Shown in pieces: positions 1-8,172 of a stretch of 64,000 nt of DNA. Position 1 is the first letter of the stretch. Each line of letters opens with the position of its first letter. This DNA comes from Polyangiaceae bacterium (GTDB lineage: Bacteria; Myxococcota_A; Polyangia; Polyangiales; Polyangiaceae), in assembly GCA_016715885.1 (NCBI GenBank), contig JADJXL010000023.1, forward strand, positions 186,001 through 250,000. Reading direction: 5' to 3'. Under the pieces are notes generated by a model. That model was not told the origin of the DNA. It saw nothing but the letters and a program-made list of their open reading frames with translations, and did no database searches. Both the position numbers and the translations under genes were made by a program.

Positions 1-433
1 TTTTTGCCCGCTCAATCGATCGAGGACTCACGTCCGTGCCCAAAACCCGAGCGCCCCCAGGATGCCCTGCGAGAAGCGCCGCCAAGCTATAAGCCTCTTC
101 GCCCGTCGAACACCCGGCGCTCCAGACCGATAGCGCACGATTCGGCTCCCCCACGGAACCATCCGCTACGATTTGCGCAAGCGCCCGAAATTGGTCCGGA
201 TGGCGCATGAACATGGTTTCGCCGACGCTGCATACGGAGAGCACCCGCGAAACCGTCGCTTCATCCTCGTGCGATACGACCGCAGGAAGCATCGCCAAAA
301 GAGATTCGACCTGCGCCGTTGGATATTTTTTCAGATCAAGACCAAAATGACGGGCGGCAAGCTCCTCGGCTGCACTCAATCGTAATGATTGCTGTCCGGG
401 CACGTCTCCGGATTCAAGTGCTTCCGAGAACAT
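1..433 (-). CDS. cheR: CheR-type chemoreceptor methyltransferase, 3' part cut by window edge
   Basis: The protein would transfer methyl groups from SAM to glutamates of chemoreceptors. Reading the minus strand I translate an N-terminal helical region, then GETMFMRHPDQF (the CheR GET-F-R signature), then WSAGCSTGEEAYSLA (SAM-binding motif I) and GTDVSPRSIERAK (motif II). All are typical of CheR. The gene runs off the window at base 1, so only about 144 residues are seen. I place the start at the ATG at 433, preceded by GGAG inside the end of cheW, giving about 20 bases of overlap and suggesting translational coupling to CheW. Confidence 0.88.
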   Translation of the reverse strand, partial: MFSEALESGDVPGQQSLRLSAAEELAARHFGLDLKKYPTAQVESLLAMLPAVVSHEDEATVSRVLSVCSVGETMFMRHPDQFRALAQIVADGSVGEPNRALSVWSAGCSTGEEAYSLAALLAGHPGGARVLGTDVSPRSIERAK

Positions 434-812
434 CCACCGGCTCCATGACCGTCATGACTTCATCATCCATGCGCACGATCGTCGACGTGCGCCCGCCACC
501 GATATTACGTACCGCAACGTGTTCGTCCGAAAGATCAATCACATCGGTCACGTCGTCCACGAGCAGCCCAACGTGCTCGACCCCGAGTCGCGCGATCACG
601 ACCACACGCGATGGGCTGAGCCGTGCGTCTGCGCCCGCCAGGTCGAATATCGGAATCATTTCGCCCCGAATGTTCGCCACCCCGCGGCATGTGCCGCCGC
701 GAGCGCCTTCGATGGGGGAAAGCGCCATGAGCGACACCACTTCGCGAATGTCCGAAAGACGCATGATGCGCTTCCGATCTTGTATTTTCACCATCACGAA
801 GTGCTGGGACAT
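414..812 (-). CDS. cheW: CheW-like coupling protein
   Basis: A 132-residue single CheW domain, the adaptor that links chemoreceptors to CheA histidine kinase. The hallmark RGVANIRGEMIPIFDL segment is present near residues 44-59, followed by VVVIARLGVEHVGLLVDDV, the usual second subdomain. The start is slightly divergent (KIQDRKRIMRLSDIREVV). It overlaps the downstream CheR gene by 20 bases, so the two are probably one transcript. No cheA, cheY or receptor gene lies in the visible part, but the cluster may continue beyond the left edge. Confidence 0.9.
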   Translation of the reverse strand: MSQHFVMVKIQDRKRIMRLSDIREVVSLMALSPIEGARGGTCRGVANIRGEMIPIFDLAGADARLSPSRVVVIARLGVEHVGLLVDDVTDVIDLSDEHVAVRNIGGGRTSTIVRMDDEVMTVMEPVDVLGST

Positions 813-947
813 CGTTTTCGCCCGGTAGGCAGTGGTAGACCTCGTACGCGAGATCTGCCAACACTCATCTCATCTACACGAAACGCCTATCTTGCTCAAC
901 TGAATTTTTGGAATTCGAGCGTTCGAGGATTGCCGGTCAAACCATGT

Positions 948-2039
948 TCATGTGAAGGCAAACGGCGTGCTCTGTCGCGCAGAAGTCTCGGCCGGCGATT
1001 CCATGCCGCGGGCTTTCCCGAGCGCGCGCCAAAATGCCGTGCGCAGGGCTTCGAAGTCGGTCATCGAGAGGCGATGGCTATCTTGGACAAACCCGTTGAA
1101 CCAATTCTTCGGAGCACCCTTGCGCAGCGATTCCAAGATCGCTCGCGTTCCCATTTCTTTCTCGAGCTCTCCGAAAATGACGAACTTTTTACGGAACAAT
1201 TGAGCCCCGCCATCCATCGCTCGAAAAATGTCCGATTCGTCCCGATACGCCTCGCCCACGAACATGCCCATCGCCCGCAGACCTCGGCCCCTTCCAGTCA
1301 CATGAAAGAAAAATGGATCTCCTTTGGCATATCGTTCGAGCTCGGCTTGACGCCGCCTTCCAAAACTTTTCGTCGCCAAACAAATGGCATAATTTTTTGG
1401 TGTGACCACGAGCAAGTGCCGGCCTGCGGCCGTGCGCCCGCGATGTTCGCCGAGCCTGCGCGACACCGCCCACGCGAGCTTCTCCTCGGCAGGTTTGTCG
1501 GGCCATTTCTCGACCGCCGCTCGATGCGTCGCACGAAGAGCTTCGTATTCGTCGAGGAACGCTTCCGCCATCGGCAGCGATAGTTCGGACCAGAAAAACT
1601 CCTCGAAGAGGCGCATGGGCCGTTCGAGCTCCTGTTCAGTAGGGTCGCCTTCGATTCGCACGTTCACCGCGACGTCGTGTTTCAGTGCTTCGGCCGTCAA
1701 ATTCGACGAGCCGACGTACACCACGCGCCCGTTGGGTTTGTCGACCACATAAAGGCACGGCTGAAATCCCGCACCCAACCACGTATGGTGAATTCGGCAT
1801 CGAGCTCCCGGATGGCCATCGAAAAGTCGCAAAAGCGCGGTCTCCGTGCCGTAACCATCGGTGCCCGCGAGCAGCAAGAGCTCACCGCCACGCTTGACGA
1901 AGCCCAGCAAATCGATGACCGCGAGCACGCTCGATTCGGCACGGGACACCGCGATGCACACCCTTTGTGCTCCAACCAAATCATCGGACAACCGGCTGCC
2001 CATCTCACGGCCATGACGCAAAAGCTCGATCGTCGGCAT
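948..2039 (-). CDS. PLD-like domain fused to EVE-like domain
   Basis: A 363-residue protein with two recognisable parts. Residues 1-130 look like a phospholipase-D-type nuclease fold, ending in YVGSSNLTAEAL as in helicase-associated PLD nucleases. The HxKxxxxD catalytic motif, however, reads QPCLYVVD at 93-100, so His and Lys are replaced by Gln and Cys. Residues about 210-285 (VVTPKNYAICLA, then YAKGDPFFFHVTG and MGMFVGEAYRDES) resemble an EVE domain of the PUA fold, which binds modified bases in DNA or RNA. It lies 135 bases upstream of cheW on the same strand and is divergent from the next gene. Function is unknown. The combination recalls modification-sensing restriction proteins, but the nuclease half looks inactive. 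Confidence 0.72.
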   Translation of the reverse strand: MPTIELLRHGREMGSRLSDDLVGAQRVCIAVSRAESSVLAVIDLLGFVKRGGELLLLAGTDGYGTETALLRLFDGHPGARCRIHHTWLGAGFQPCLYVVDKPNGRVVYVGSSNLTAEALKHDVAVNVRIEGDPTEQELERPMRLFEEFFWSELSLPMAEAFLDEYEALRATHRAAVEKWPDKPAEEKLAWAVSRRLGEHRGRTAAGRHLLVVTPKNYAICLATKSFGRRRQAELERYAKGDPFFFHVTGRGRGLRAMGMFVGEAYRDESDIFRAMDGGAQLFRKKFVIFGELEKEMGTRAILESLRKGAPKNWFNGFVQDSHRLSMTDFEALRTAFWRALGKARGMESPAETSARQSTPFAFT

Positions 2040-2125
2040 ACTCGTAACTCGTTCGAGGATAGCTGCACCGCCCTACGATTGTCGAGCAAATTCAGGCCGG
2101 AGCTGGCACGGGGACAAACATTCGC

Positions 2126-2800
2126 ATGATGGCCTTGTACCCATTTGTAAGGCGATTTAACTTGTCACGCATGGCTCGCGCGGTCTCTCGCCGAATGCTG
2201 CTCTGCACGCTTGCGAGCGTGCTCGCAGGCGTTTCGCTCCCGCATGAGGCGCATGCAGAAAAACTTTCGGTTGACGAGGAAAAAAGGCTGGCTCGCGGTG
2301 AAGTCGTCAAGCGGACGTTCGAGGTCGATTTGCCGCGGGGCGATTACATTGGCGGCCTTGGGTACGTGATCATTGCCGCCCCACCGGCCGAAATCATCGA
2401 CGTACTTCTCACCCCGTCGTCGTATCTGCACATCTTTGCGCTCACCCAAGAAGCTCGACTCGCAGCGCGTGAAGGTGACGACTTCATCATCACGTTGCGA
2501 CAAGGCGGTAAAAAGATTTCCGGCGAATATTCGGTTCGTGCGCGGCGCGAAACACCGTCGCTCGTTCGATTTTGGCTTGATCCATCCCGTCCCCATGACA
2601 TCGACGATTGCTGGGGTTTTTTCAGGCTCGATCCCCTGCCGGGCGGGAAAACTTTGCTCACCTACGGAGCCCTTCTGCACCTCGAATTCGGCATCATGAA
2701 GTTGCTTTTCCAGGAAAAAATTCGCGGCTACGCGCTCGAGACCCCTGCTCGCCTTCGCGCCTATGTCGAGAATCGTCGCACATCGCGCACATCCGAATGA
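2126..2800 (+). CDS. Secreted START/SRPBCC-like protein
   Basis: 224 residues with an N-terminal basic stretch and hydrophobic core ending in LPHEAHAEK, a clear signal peptide with an AxA-type cleavage site. The mature part (VDLPRGDYIGGLGYVIIAAPPAEIIDVLLTPS onward) has the pattern of the SRPBCC/polyketide-cyclase fold, a helix-grip lipid- or ligand-binding domain. No catalytic residues can be assigned. An alternative start is the ATG at 2171, which gives a shorter, more typical signal peptide. The stop is 21 bases before the next lipoprotein gene, so the two may be co-transcribed. Confidence 0.65.
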   Translation: MMALYPFVRRFNLSRMARAVSRRMLLCTLASVLAGVSLPHEAHAEKLSVDEEKRLARGEVVKRTFEVDLPRGDYIGGLGYVIIAAPPAEIIDVLLTPSSYLHIFALTQEARLAAREGDDFIITLRQGGKKISGEYSVRARRETPSLVRFWLDPSRPHDIDDCWGFFRLDPLPGGKTLLTYGALLHLEFGIMKLLFQEKIRGYALETPARLRAYVENRRTSRTSE

Positions 2801-2821
2801 TCATTTGCTCGCGGTCGTGCT

Positions 2822-4291
2822 ATGCTGCGCCTCGTGGACCCCCGAGACTCCCTGCGCATGTCGATCCTCGTCGCCCTTGGCCTCACCAGTTGTGCCGGTG
2901 CGTCACAACCATCGTCCTCTTCGAGCGAAGCGGGGCCCGTCGTCACCATAACGCCGGGTTCTTCTTCGGCTCCGGCAACGGATCCGCACGATTCCGGTGA
3001 CCCCGGCATTCCGGTGATTTCTGCCAAGACGGGCTGGGTGACCGAATCGAACGGAAGCATTCATCGAGCGACCGTCGTATCATGCGATCCCACGATCGAA
3101 TTGCCTGCGTGCAAAGGCACCGAAGGGCATCAGATGTGCAAAACGGACGCTGATTGCAAGGAACATCCTTTCGGCAAATGCGTGAGCGGAGTTGGTCAAA
3201 TTGGCAATTATTGCGGCTGCCGGTATTCTTGTGCCAAGGATTCCGATTGCGGCGCCGGAGAAGCCTGCGTTTGCAAAGGACTCGGTCGCGTGGGCCAGGG
3301 ACATTCGGTATGTGCACCGGCGTCCTGCTACGTCGATTCCGATTGCGAAAGCAAGCAGTGTGGTTTGTCCGTGTACCACAACGGTTGTTCCGCGCGCGCG
3401 TCGCTCGTTTGCCGCTCGAAGTCCGACACTTGCAAATCCGACAATGATTGCGCGGAGCGAGGAGGGCAATGTGTGGTTGCCCGCTCCGAATCGGATGCGA
3501 AATGGGAGTGTGCCGGGCGTTCTTGCGTCATTGGCAGACCGCTCGTGGTGGACGGATCCGCGCGAGCCGCTCGGCCAGCATTACGAAGCGATTGGCTGGC
3601 TCGGCTCGAGTTCGACGTGAATGCGGTAGACGCGGAGACTCGTAGTGCTGCGACGAACCATTATGCGGCGATGGCCGCCATGGAGCATGCGTCCGTGGCG
3701 AGCTTTGCGCGTTTTTCATTGCAACTACTCGCGCTTGGAGCTCCGGCCGAGCTCGTTCAGGATGCTCATCACGCAGCGCTCGACGAAATCGAACACGCTC
3801 GCACGAGTTATGCATTGGCGTCGCTGTTTGGCAAGGAAAACATGGGTCCGGACAAGCTTCCGGCCGCCATTGCGAACATCGATGTCGGCATCGACGCATT
3901 TGTCGCGGCGCTCGTGGCGGAAGGTTGTGTGGGTGAAACGCTCGGCGCAGCGGAAGGGCGCGAGGCTGCTGAGAGGGCCGCGTTGCCTGATCTCGCGGCG
4001 GCATTGTTTACCATTGCAGAGGATGAAGAACGTCACGCGACGCTCGCTTGGCGCACCCTGAAATGGGCCCTCGAAACGTTCGGCGAGCCCGCGCGTGCGG
4101 CGGCGACGAATGCGTTTGCAAGCGCGTGCGCCGTTTACGCAGCGGATGCGCCCGTTTTGCACCATGCCGAGGAGTTTGGTATTCTCTCCGGCAAGAGCTT
4201 GGGAACTTTGCGAAGGCAGGTGGTGTCTTCGGTCGTTGCGCCTTGCGCACGGGCGCTCGGTATATCGTTCGAGCTATTGGATGCCGCATGA
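2822..4291 (+). CDS. Cys-rich lipoprotein with C-terminal ferritin-like domain
   Basis: A 489-residue exported protein. A short hydrophobic segment ends in the lipobox LTSC, then a Ser/Pro-rich spacer. Residues about 90-245 hold at least 16 cysteines in repeated CxxDxDC-type motifs (KTDADCKEH, AKDSDCGAGEACVC, YVDSDCESKQC), the disulphide-rich pattern common in myxobacterial lipoproteins. The last 220 residues form a ferritin-like four-helix bundle with EHASVASFARF, DEIEHARTSYA and EDEERHATLAWR, giving Glu and ExxH ligands as in diiron proteins. The product is therefore probably an outer-membrane-anchored metal-binding or oxidase-like protein; substrate unknown. The stop overlaps the next start (ATGA). 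Confidence 0.75.
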   Translation: MLRLVDPRDSLRMSILVALGLTSCAGASQPSSSSSEAGPVVTITPGSSSAPATDPHDSGDPGIPVISAKTGWVTESNGSIHRATVVSCDPTIELPACKGTEGHQMCKTDADCKEHPFGKCVSGVGQIGNYCGCRYSCAKDSDCGAGEACVCKGLGRVGQGHSVCAPASCYVDSDCESKQCGLSVYHNGCSARASLVCRSKSDTCKSDNDCAERGGQCVVARSESDAKWECAGRSCVIGRPLVVDGSARAARPALRSDWLARLEFDVNAVDAETRSAATNHYAAMAAMEHASVASFARFSLQLLALGAPAELVQDAHHAALDEIEHARTSYALASLFGKENMGPDKLPAAIANIDVGIDAFVAALVAEGCVGETLGAAEGREAAERAALPDLAAALFTIAEDEERHATLAWRTLKWALETFGEPARAAATNAFASACAVYAADAPVLHHAEEFGILSGKSLGTLRRQVVSSVVAPCARALGISFELLDAA

Positions 4292-5703
4292 AACGATTCG
4301 CGAGTTTTTCCGCTCTTGCACTGACGCTTCTGGCTGGTGGTTCCGCAGCGTGGGCTGAAAATCCCGCTGAAAAGGAGGCCGAAGCGTACATGCAGACGTG
4401 GGAAGAACGCGGACGCGAGGCGTGCAAAGACAACGAGCGAGGTTGTGCGGCCGCGGGACATGCGCTGGACAGGGCCGCGGCGGCTTATGTAAAGGCCGGG
4501 CGCCTCGACAAGGCAATGGCCATTCGACGCATGATCCTCGATCCGCAATGGCACCTTGATTACACCGATTATGGTCGAGCGGCCGCGTTTGCGCTGGCGC
4601 GCAATCATCATTTGTTGACGGACTATGCGGAGGCTGCGCAACTAATGGAAACGGCGGTGCGCAGGTTTGCCAAAAGCGAAGAAGCTCCGGAAGCGCTCAT
4701 GGATGCATTCGTCATGCGATTGGCGCTCGGCGAGCCCGATCGCGCATTGGAAGATTATCGGTTGTTCTCAAAAAACTATGGCGCAAAGCGCCCGGCCGAG
4801 CTTGCCAAGTTCATCTTGGCGCTTGGAACGGACCATTGGGAAAAGGGCCGGTTCAAAGACGCCGTGACGCTGCTCGAAAAACAGATGTCGGTCGTCGATT
4901 CGCGCGGCACCATCGAAACGCGCGCGTTGACGCATGCGCTGCTCGGGCGCCTCCATGCACGAGGCGGTATGGTGGCCGAAGCGGATGCGGAATTCAAGGT
5001 TGTGCTGGCGGTGTGGCAGCGCCCTGAAAACGCGATAAAGCAGCTCGATGCGCTCGGCGGGACGGAAGACGAACGACTGCGGCGGCTTGGGAAGGTGCTG
5101 ACGGCGGTTGGCGAAGCCATGTTTTACTTTGCTGAAAAAGAGCGAGCCGAAGCGGATGCGATACGTTTTCCGGAATATGCGGGACCTGGCAACAAAGACA
5201 GCGTCGTCAAATTCATATCGACGCGCGTCTCCGAATGGATGAAAAAGAAACGTTTTGCGGTTGAAGCAGCGGAGCTCGAATATCAAAAAATTCTACAAAT
5301 TCAACCAGCTCCGCCACCTCGCTGGGTGATTGCGTCTGCATCGCGCGTTGGACTCCTTTGGTCGACATTTGCGTCCGATTTTCGTCGTGCGCCGGTTCCG
5401 AAAGAGTGGCAATCGAACGCCCCGCTCCCCGGGACGACAGTTCCGGGCACGGAAATCAAGCGGATGTACCTCGACCAAATGTCGTCTGTATTGGAACCCG
5501 TCATGCAACGCGCCAAAGCCGCATCTCGCCTATGTGCCGATTATTCGATAAAATTTCAATATGCCGACGAGCATTCTCGATCGTGCGTGGCGTGGCTCGA
5601 AAAGAACGTGGGAGCACCGTGGATCGCGGTCACGGAATTCGCGCCGACGCCCAGGCATCACGCGCTGCCGATTTCGACGTCGCTCATTCTGCCGCAGCCG
5701 TGA
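4288..5703 (+). CDS. Secreted TPR-like protein
   Basis: 471 residues starting at the ATG that overlaps the previous stop (ATGA), so translation is probably coupled. The N-terminus is a classical signal peptide ending GGSAAWAEN. The rest is alpha-helical with TPR-like repeats (for example AAAYVKAGRLDKAMAIRRM, YAEAAQLMETAVRRF and FKDAVTLLEKQM). It is periplasmic or cell-surface and likely a scaffold working with the co-transcribed ferritin-like lipoprotein. No enzymatic motif is seen. A longer in-frame reading from 4048 exists but would lie inside the upstream gene and lack the signal peptide. Confidence 0.75.
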   Translation: MKRFASFSALALTLLAGGSAAWAENPAEKEAEAYMQTWEERGREACKDNERGCAAAGHALDRAAAAYVKAGRLDKAMAIRRMILDPQWHLDYTDYGRAAAFALARNHHLLTDYAEAAQLMETAVRRFAKSEEAPEALMDAFVMRLALGEPDRALEDYRLFSKNYGAKRPAELAKFILALGTDHWEKGRFKDAVTLLEKQMSVVDSRGTIETRALTHALLGRLHARGGMVAEADAEFKVVLAVWQRPENAIKQLDALGGTEDERLRRLGKVLTAVGEAMFYFAEKERAEADAIRFPEYAGPGNKDSVVKFISTRVSEWMKKKRFAVEAAELEYQKILQIQPAPPPRWVIASASRVGLLWSTFASDFRRAPVPKEWQSNAPLPGTTVPGTEIKRMYLDQMSSVLEPVMQRAKAASRLCADYSIKFQYADEHSRSCVAWLEKNVGAPWIAVTEFAPTPRHHALPISTSLILPQP

Positions 5704-5704
5704 A

Positions 5705-6844
5705 TCACTGACACGCGAGCTGGCATTTCGATGCCGCGGACAAACACTGCGTTTGGCAGGCTTGCCAGCGATCGTATTCGGAGCTCGACGTCGGCTCGGC
5801 CCCGCAACCACGATTGCATTGACGTTTCGTTGCGGCGCATTTTTGCACGCAAGCATCCGATGGGACGGCTTTGTCAGGCGCAGGAGCAGGCGCGGGACGC
5901 GGTTGGGCGTCGCGGCCTGGATTGGTTTGTTGTGGCGATGGAAGAGCCGGTGCGGGCGCGTTCGGCTGGGCATCCGGTGGCTCGGCGGTCGCGTCCGACG
6001 GCTTGTCGATGCGCAACCCCGGCGGCGGAAATGCAATGCCTGCGCGCGTTCCGCATTGTGCATAGGCTGCGGAAAAAAGCGACACGTCGACGTTCGCGCC
6101 GGGTGGCAATTGCAGGTCGCAACCGCGCGCGAGGCTTTCGAGGCTTCGCTTCATGGCATCGGCGGCCATGCGAGCGGGACCCGTCGTGCGTAATGGGCGA
6201 CCGGCGACGACTTCCGATGCCGCAGGTTCGGGATCCTTGCCGACGCGAACCGCCAAAAAGATGCCAATCGCAATGATCGTGAGGAGAACCATTGCTCCGG
6301 CGAGCATCGGCGCCAGTTTGCGTCCTTCGAGTCGGTTTGCAGATGTCGTTGACGAAGCAGCCGTGCCCGGCCATGCCGGCGCGAATGGATCCCGAATGAC
6401 TGGTTCGGGACCTGCTGGTGGAGGTGCAGCGGGTTTCGGTGCAACTTCGGCGGGCGGAGGCACTTCCGCTTTGGGTGCAAATTCGGATGTGTTTGTCTCG
6501 GCCGGGTTTGTCTCGGCTGCTGCCGGGGCTGGTGCATTCGCGAGCGGTGCGGGCCACTCCATCAGCGGACGCGCTTCGGCAAGTTTGGCGACGAGCTGGT
6601 CGAGCGTTCCGAGCCGTTCGAAGTGGCGCACGACGTCCCGCGAGGCGTCTTGGATGCCGCGATCCCACGAGCCGATGCCGGTGGCGCCGAGGTCTTCTGC
6701 GAGGGATCGCAGGTCTTTGACGCTGAAACAGAGGGCAATGCAGCGCCGAAGCTCGTTGGGATCGTAGGTCGGTCGCGGAGCGGTCGGGTCGGACACGAGG
6801 GTGATGGTAGCGCATTTGCGCGAGGGGAGGGAAGGAGAAGTCAT
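5705..6844 (-). CDS. Membrane protein with N-terminal effector-associated/death-like domain and Cys-rich tail
   Basis: About 379 residues. Residues 27-97 (from YDPNELRRC through SVKDLRSLAEDLG, GIGSWDRG and ASRDVVRHFERLG) resemble the small helical effector-associated (death-like) domains that recruit effectors in bacterial STAND/caspase-type conflict systems. A long Pro/Ala-rich linker follows, then one transmembrane helix near residues 178-200 (GAMVLLTIIAIGIFLAV). A further linker ends in a compact Cys-rich tail with at least eight cysteines (CVQKCAATKRQCNRGCG and CQTQCLSAASKCQLAC). The topology would put the death-like domain in the cytoplasm and the Cys-rich tail outside. I chose the ATG at 6844, because the longer version would run into the divergent gene. 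Function is inferred from fold likeness only. Confidence 0.68.
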   Translation of the reverse strand: MTSPSLPSRKCATITLVSDPTAPRPTYDPNELRRCIALCFSVKDLRSLAEDLGATGIGSWDRGIQDASRDVVRHFERLGTLDQLVAKLAEARPLMEWPAPLANAPAPAAAETNPAETNTSEFAPKAEVPPPAEVAPKPAAPPPAGPEPVIRDPFAPAWPGTAASSTTSANRLEGRKLAPMLAGAMVLLTIIAIGIFLAVRVGKDPEPAASEVVAGRPLRTTGPARMAADAMKRSLESLARGCDLQLPPGANVDVSLFSAAYAQCGTRAGIAFPPPGLRIDKPSDATAEPPDAQPNAPAPALPSPQQTNPGRDAQPRPAPAPAPDKAVPSDACVQKCAATKRQCNRGCGAEPTSSSEYDRWQACQTQCLSAASKCQLACQ

Positions 6845-6882
6845 GGGATGAAATTCAGCTCCGAATCCGCTACCCTTCGGCC

Positions 6883-8172
6883 ATGCCGTCCGACCAGTCA
6901 CTAGAAGAGCTGCTTTCACGGGTCGATCGGGCCCTCAATGCCAAAAAAGGCGGCAAACTCCTTGCCGAGATTGCCTGGCCTCGCCGGGTCGAAGAAGAAT
7001 TTTTTGATCGAGGCGAGGATCAACTGCCGAAGATCACGTATTCCGTCGACCGCGATGGGATCGAGGAGCGCATTTCGCGTCTCGCGGCCATAGAAAAAAC
7101 GTTGGGCGGCGACGACGAACCCATCATGGCTTGGCTACGGTCGACGGTGAAATCGTACATCGATGGCAATCGGCTGATGCTGTCCGTGGGAACACGTCAA
7201 TTTTACCAATTGTCGCGCGAAATCTACGGCGGCGCGCGATCATCTTTTTATGGATACCCGCTGCGCAACATCGACCTGGCCGATCATCTCTTTGCGCGGC
7301 TCAAGACCTACGGTTGGGACGTCGCCTCCGACCCGGAAACTCAGCCGATTTCAGCAAAAAAATTGCAAGAAAGATTGTCGGGACGAATCAAAGATCGCAA
7401 GCCATTCATGTCGGTCGACGTCGTGCTCGACGATGACATCACGGCAAAAGTCGTTGCGGGAATGAGCCGCGTGCGCATTCGCCCCGATGCAACGTTCGCC
7501 TTGTGGGAAGCCGAGGGGCTCTATCATCACGAAATCGAAACGCATGCGCTCACGGCGCACAATGGGGCCAAGCAACGCAATGCAACGTTTTTGCGATCGG
7601 GTGGTCCACGCGCGACGCGCACGCAAGAAGGGCTCGCGATGTTTGCCGAGCTCTACAATCGCGCGCTCTCGATTGACCGCATCGAACGATTGGCCTTGCG
7701 CGTAAAGCTCGTCGATATGGCCGAACAAGGCGCCAGTTTCCTCGATTTGTACCGCTATCTTTTGGAACGAGGTGCGTCGAAACGAGACGCCTATTTCGAT
7801 GCTCAGCGCATTTGCCGCGGTGGGCTCGTTCAAGGAGGTGCGCCGTTTACCAAGGACGCGTGTTATTTGGCGGGCCTGCTCGAAGTGTATACATTTTTGG
7901 CAGCCGTGACGCGCGGCGGTTTTCGTGACGAGCTCGAGCTGCTCGTTTGCGGCCGCATTCACCTGGACGATATCGCGGCGCTGGCGCAATTGCGGGTCAT
8001 GGGGCTTTTGGAGAGGCCCACGTTTTTGCCCGGATGGCTCGAACATTGGCGAACGCTTTTGCCATATTTTGCGTTCACTTCGTTTTTGGCGGGCATCGAC
8101 ATGGCGCCAGTCGAAGCGCATTATCGCGAGCTGATACGTGTTGCCGAATCCGTCAAGCCGCCTTCACGGTGA
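6883..8172 (+). CDS. DUF1704/MATCAP-family (QEGLA) metallocarboxypeptidase
   Basis: 429 residues matching the family called flavohaemoglobin-expression-modulating QEGLA-motif protein or DUF1704. Its eukaryotic members (MATCAP/TMCP) remove C-terminal tyrosine from tubulin. The zinc-binding HExxxH motif is at residues 216-221 (HHEIETH), followed by the family signature TQEGLAMFAE at 247-256. The whole length fits the usual 400-430 residues. It has no signal peptide, so it is cytoplasmic. It is divergent from the death-like-domain membrane gene with a 38-base gap, and its last 9 bases overlap the convergent beta-propeller gene. The bacterial substrate is not known. Confidence 0.82.
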   Translation: MPSDQSLEELLSRVDRALNAKKGGKLLAEIAWPRRVEEEFFDRGEDQLPKITYSVDRDGIEERISRLAAIEKTLGGDDEPIMAWLRSTVKSYIDGNRLMLSVGTRQFYQLSREIYGGARSSFYGYPLRNIDLADHLFARLKTYGWDVASDPETQPISAKKLQERLSGRIKDRKPFMSVDVVLDDDITAKVVAGMSRVRIRPDATFALWEAEGLYHHEIETHALTAHNGAKQRNATFLRSGGPRATRTQEGLAMFAELYNRALSIDRIERLALRVKLVDMAEQGASFLDLYRYLLERGASKRDAYFDAQRICRGGLVQGGAPFTKDACYLAGLLEVYTFLAAVTRGGFRDELELLVCGRIHLDDIAALAQLRVMGLLERPTFLPGWLEHWRTLLPYFAFTSFLAGIDMAPVEAHYRELIRVAESVKPPSR

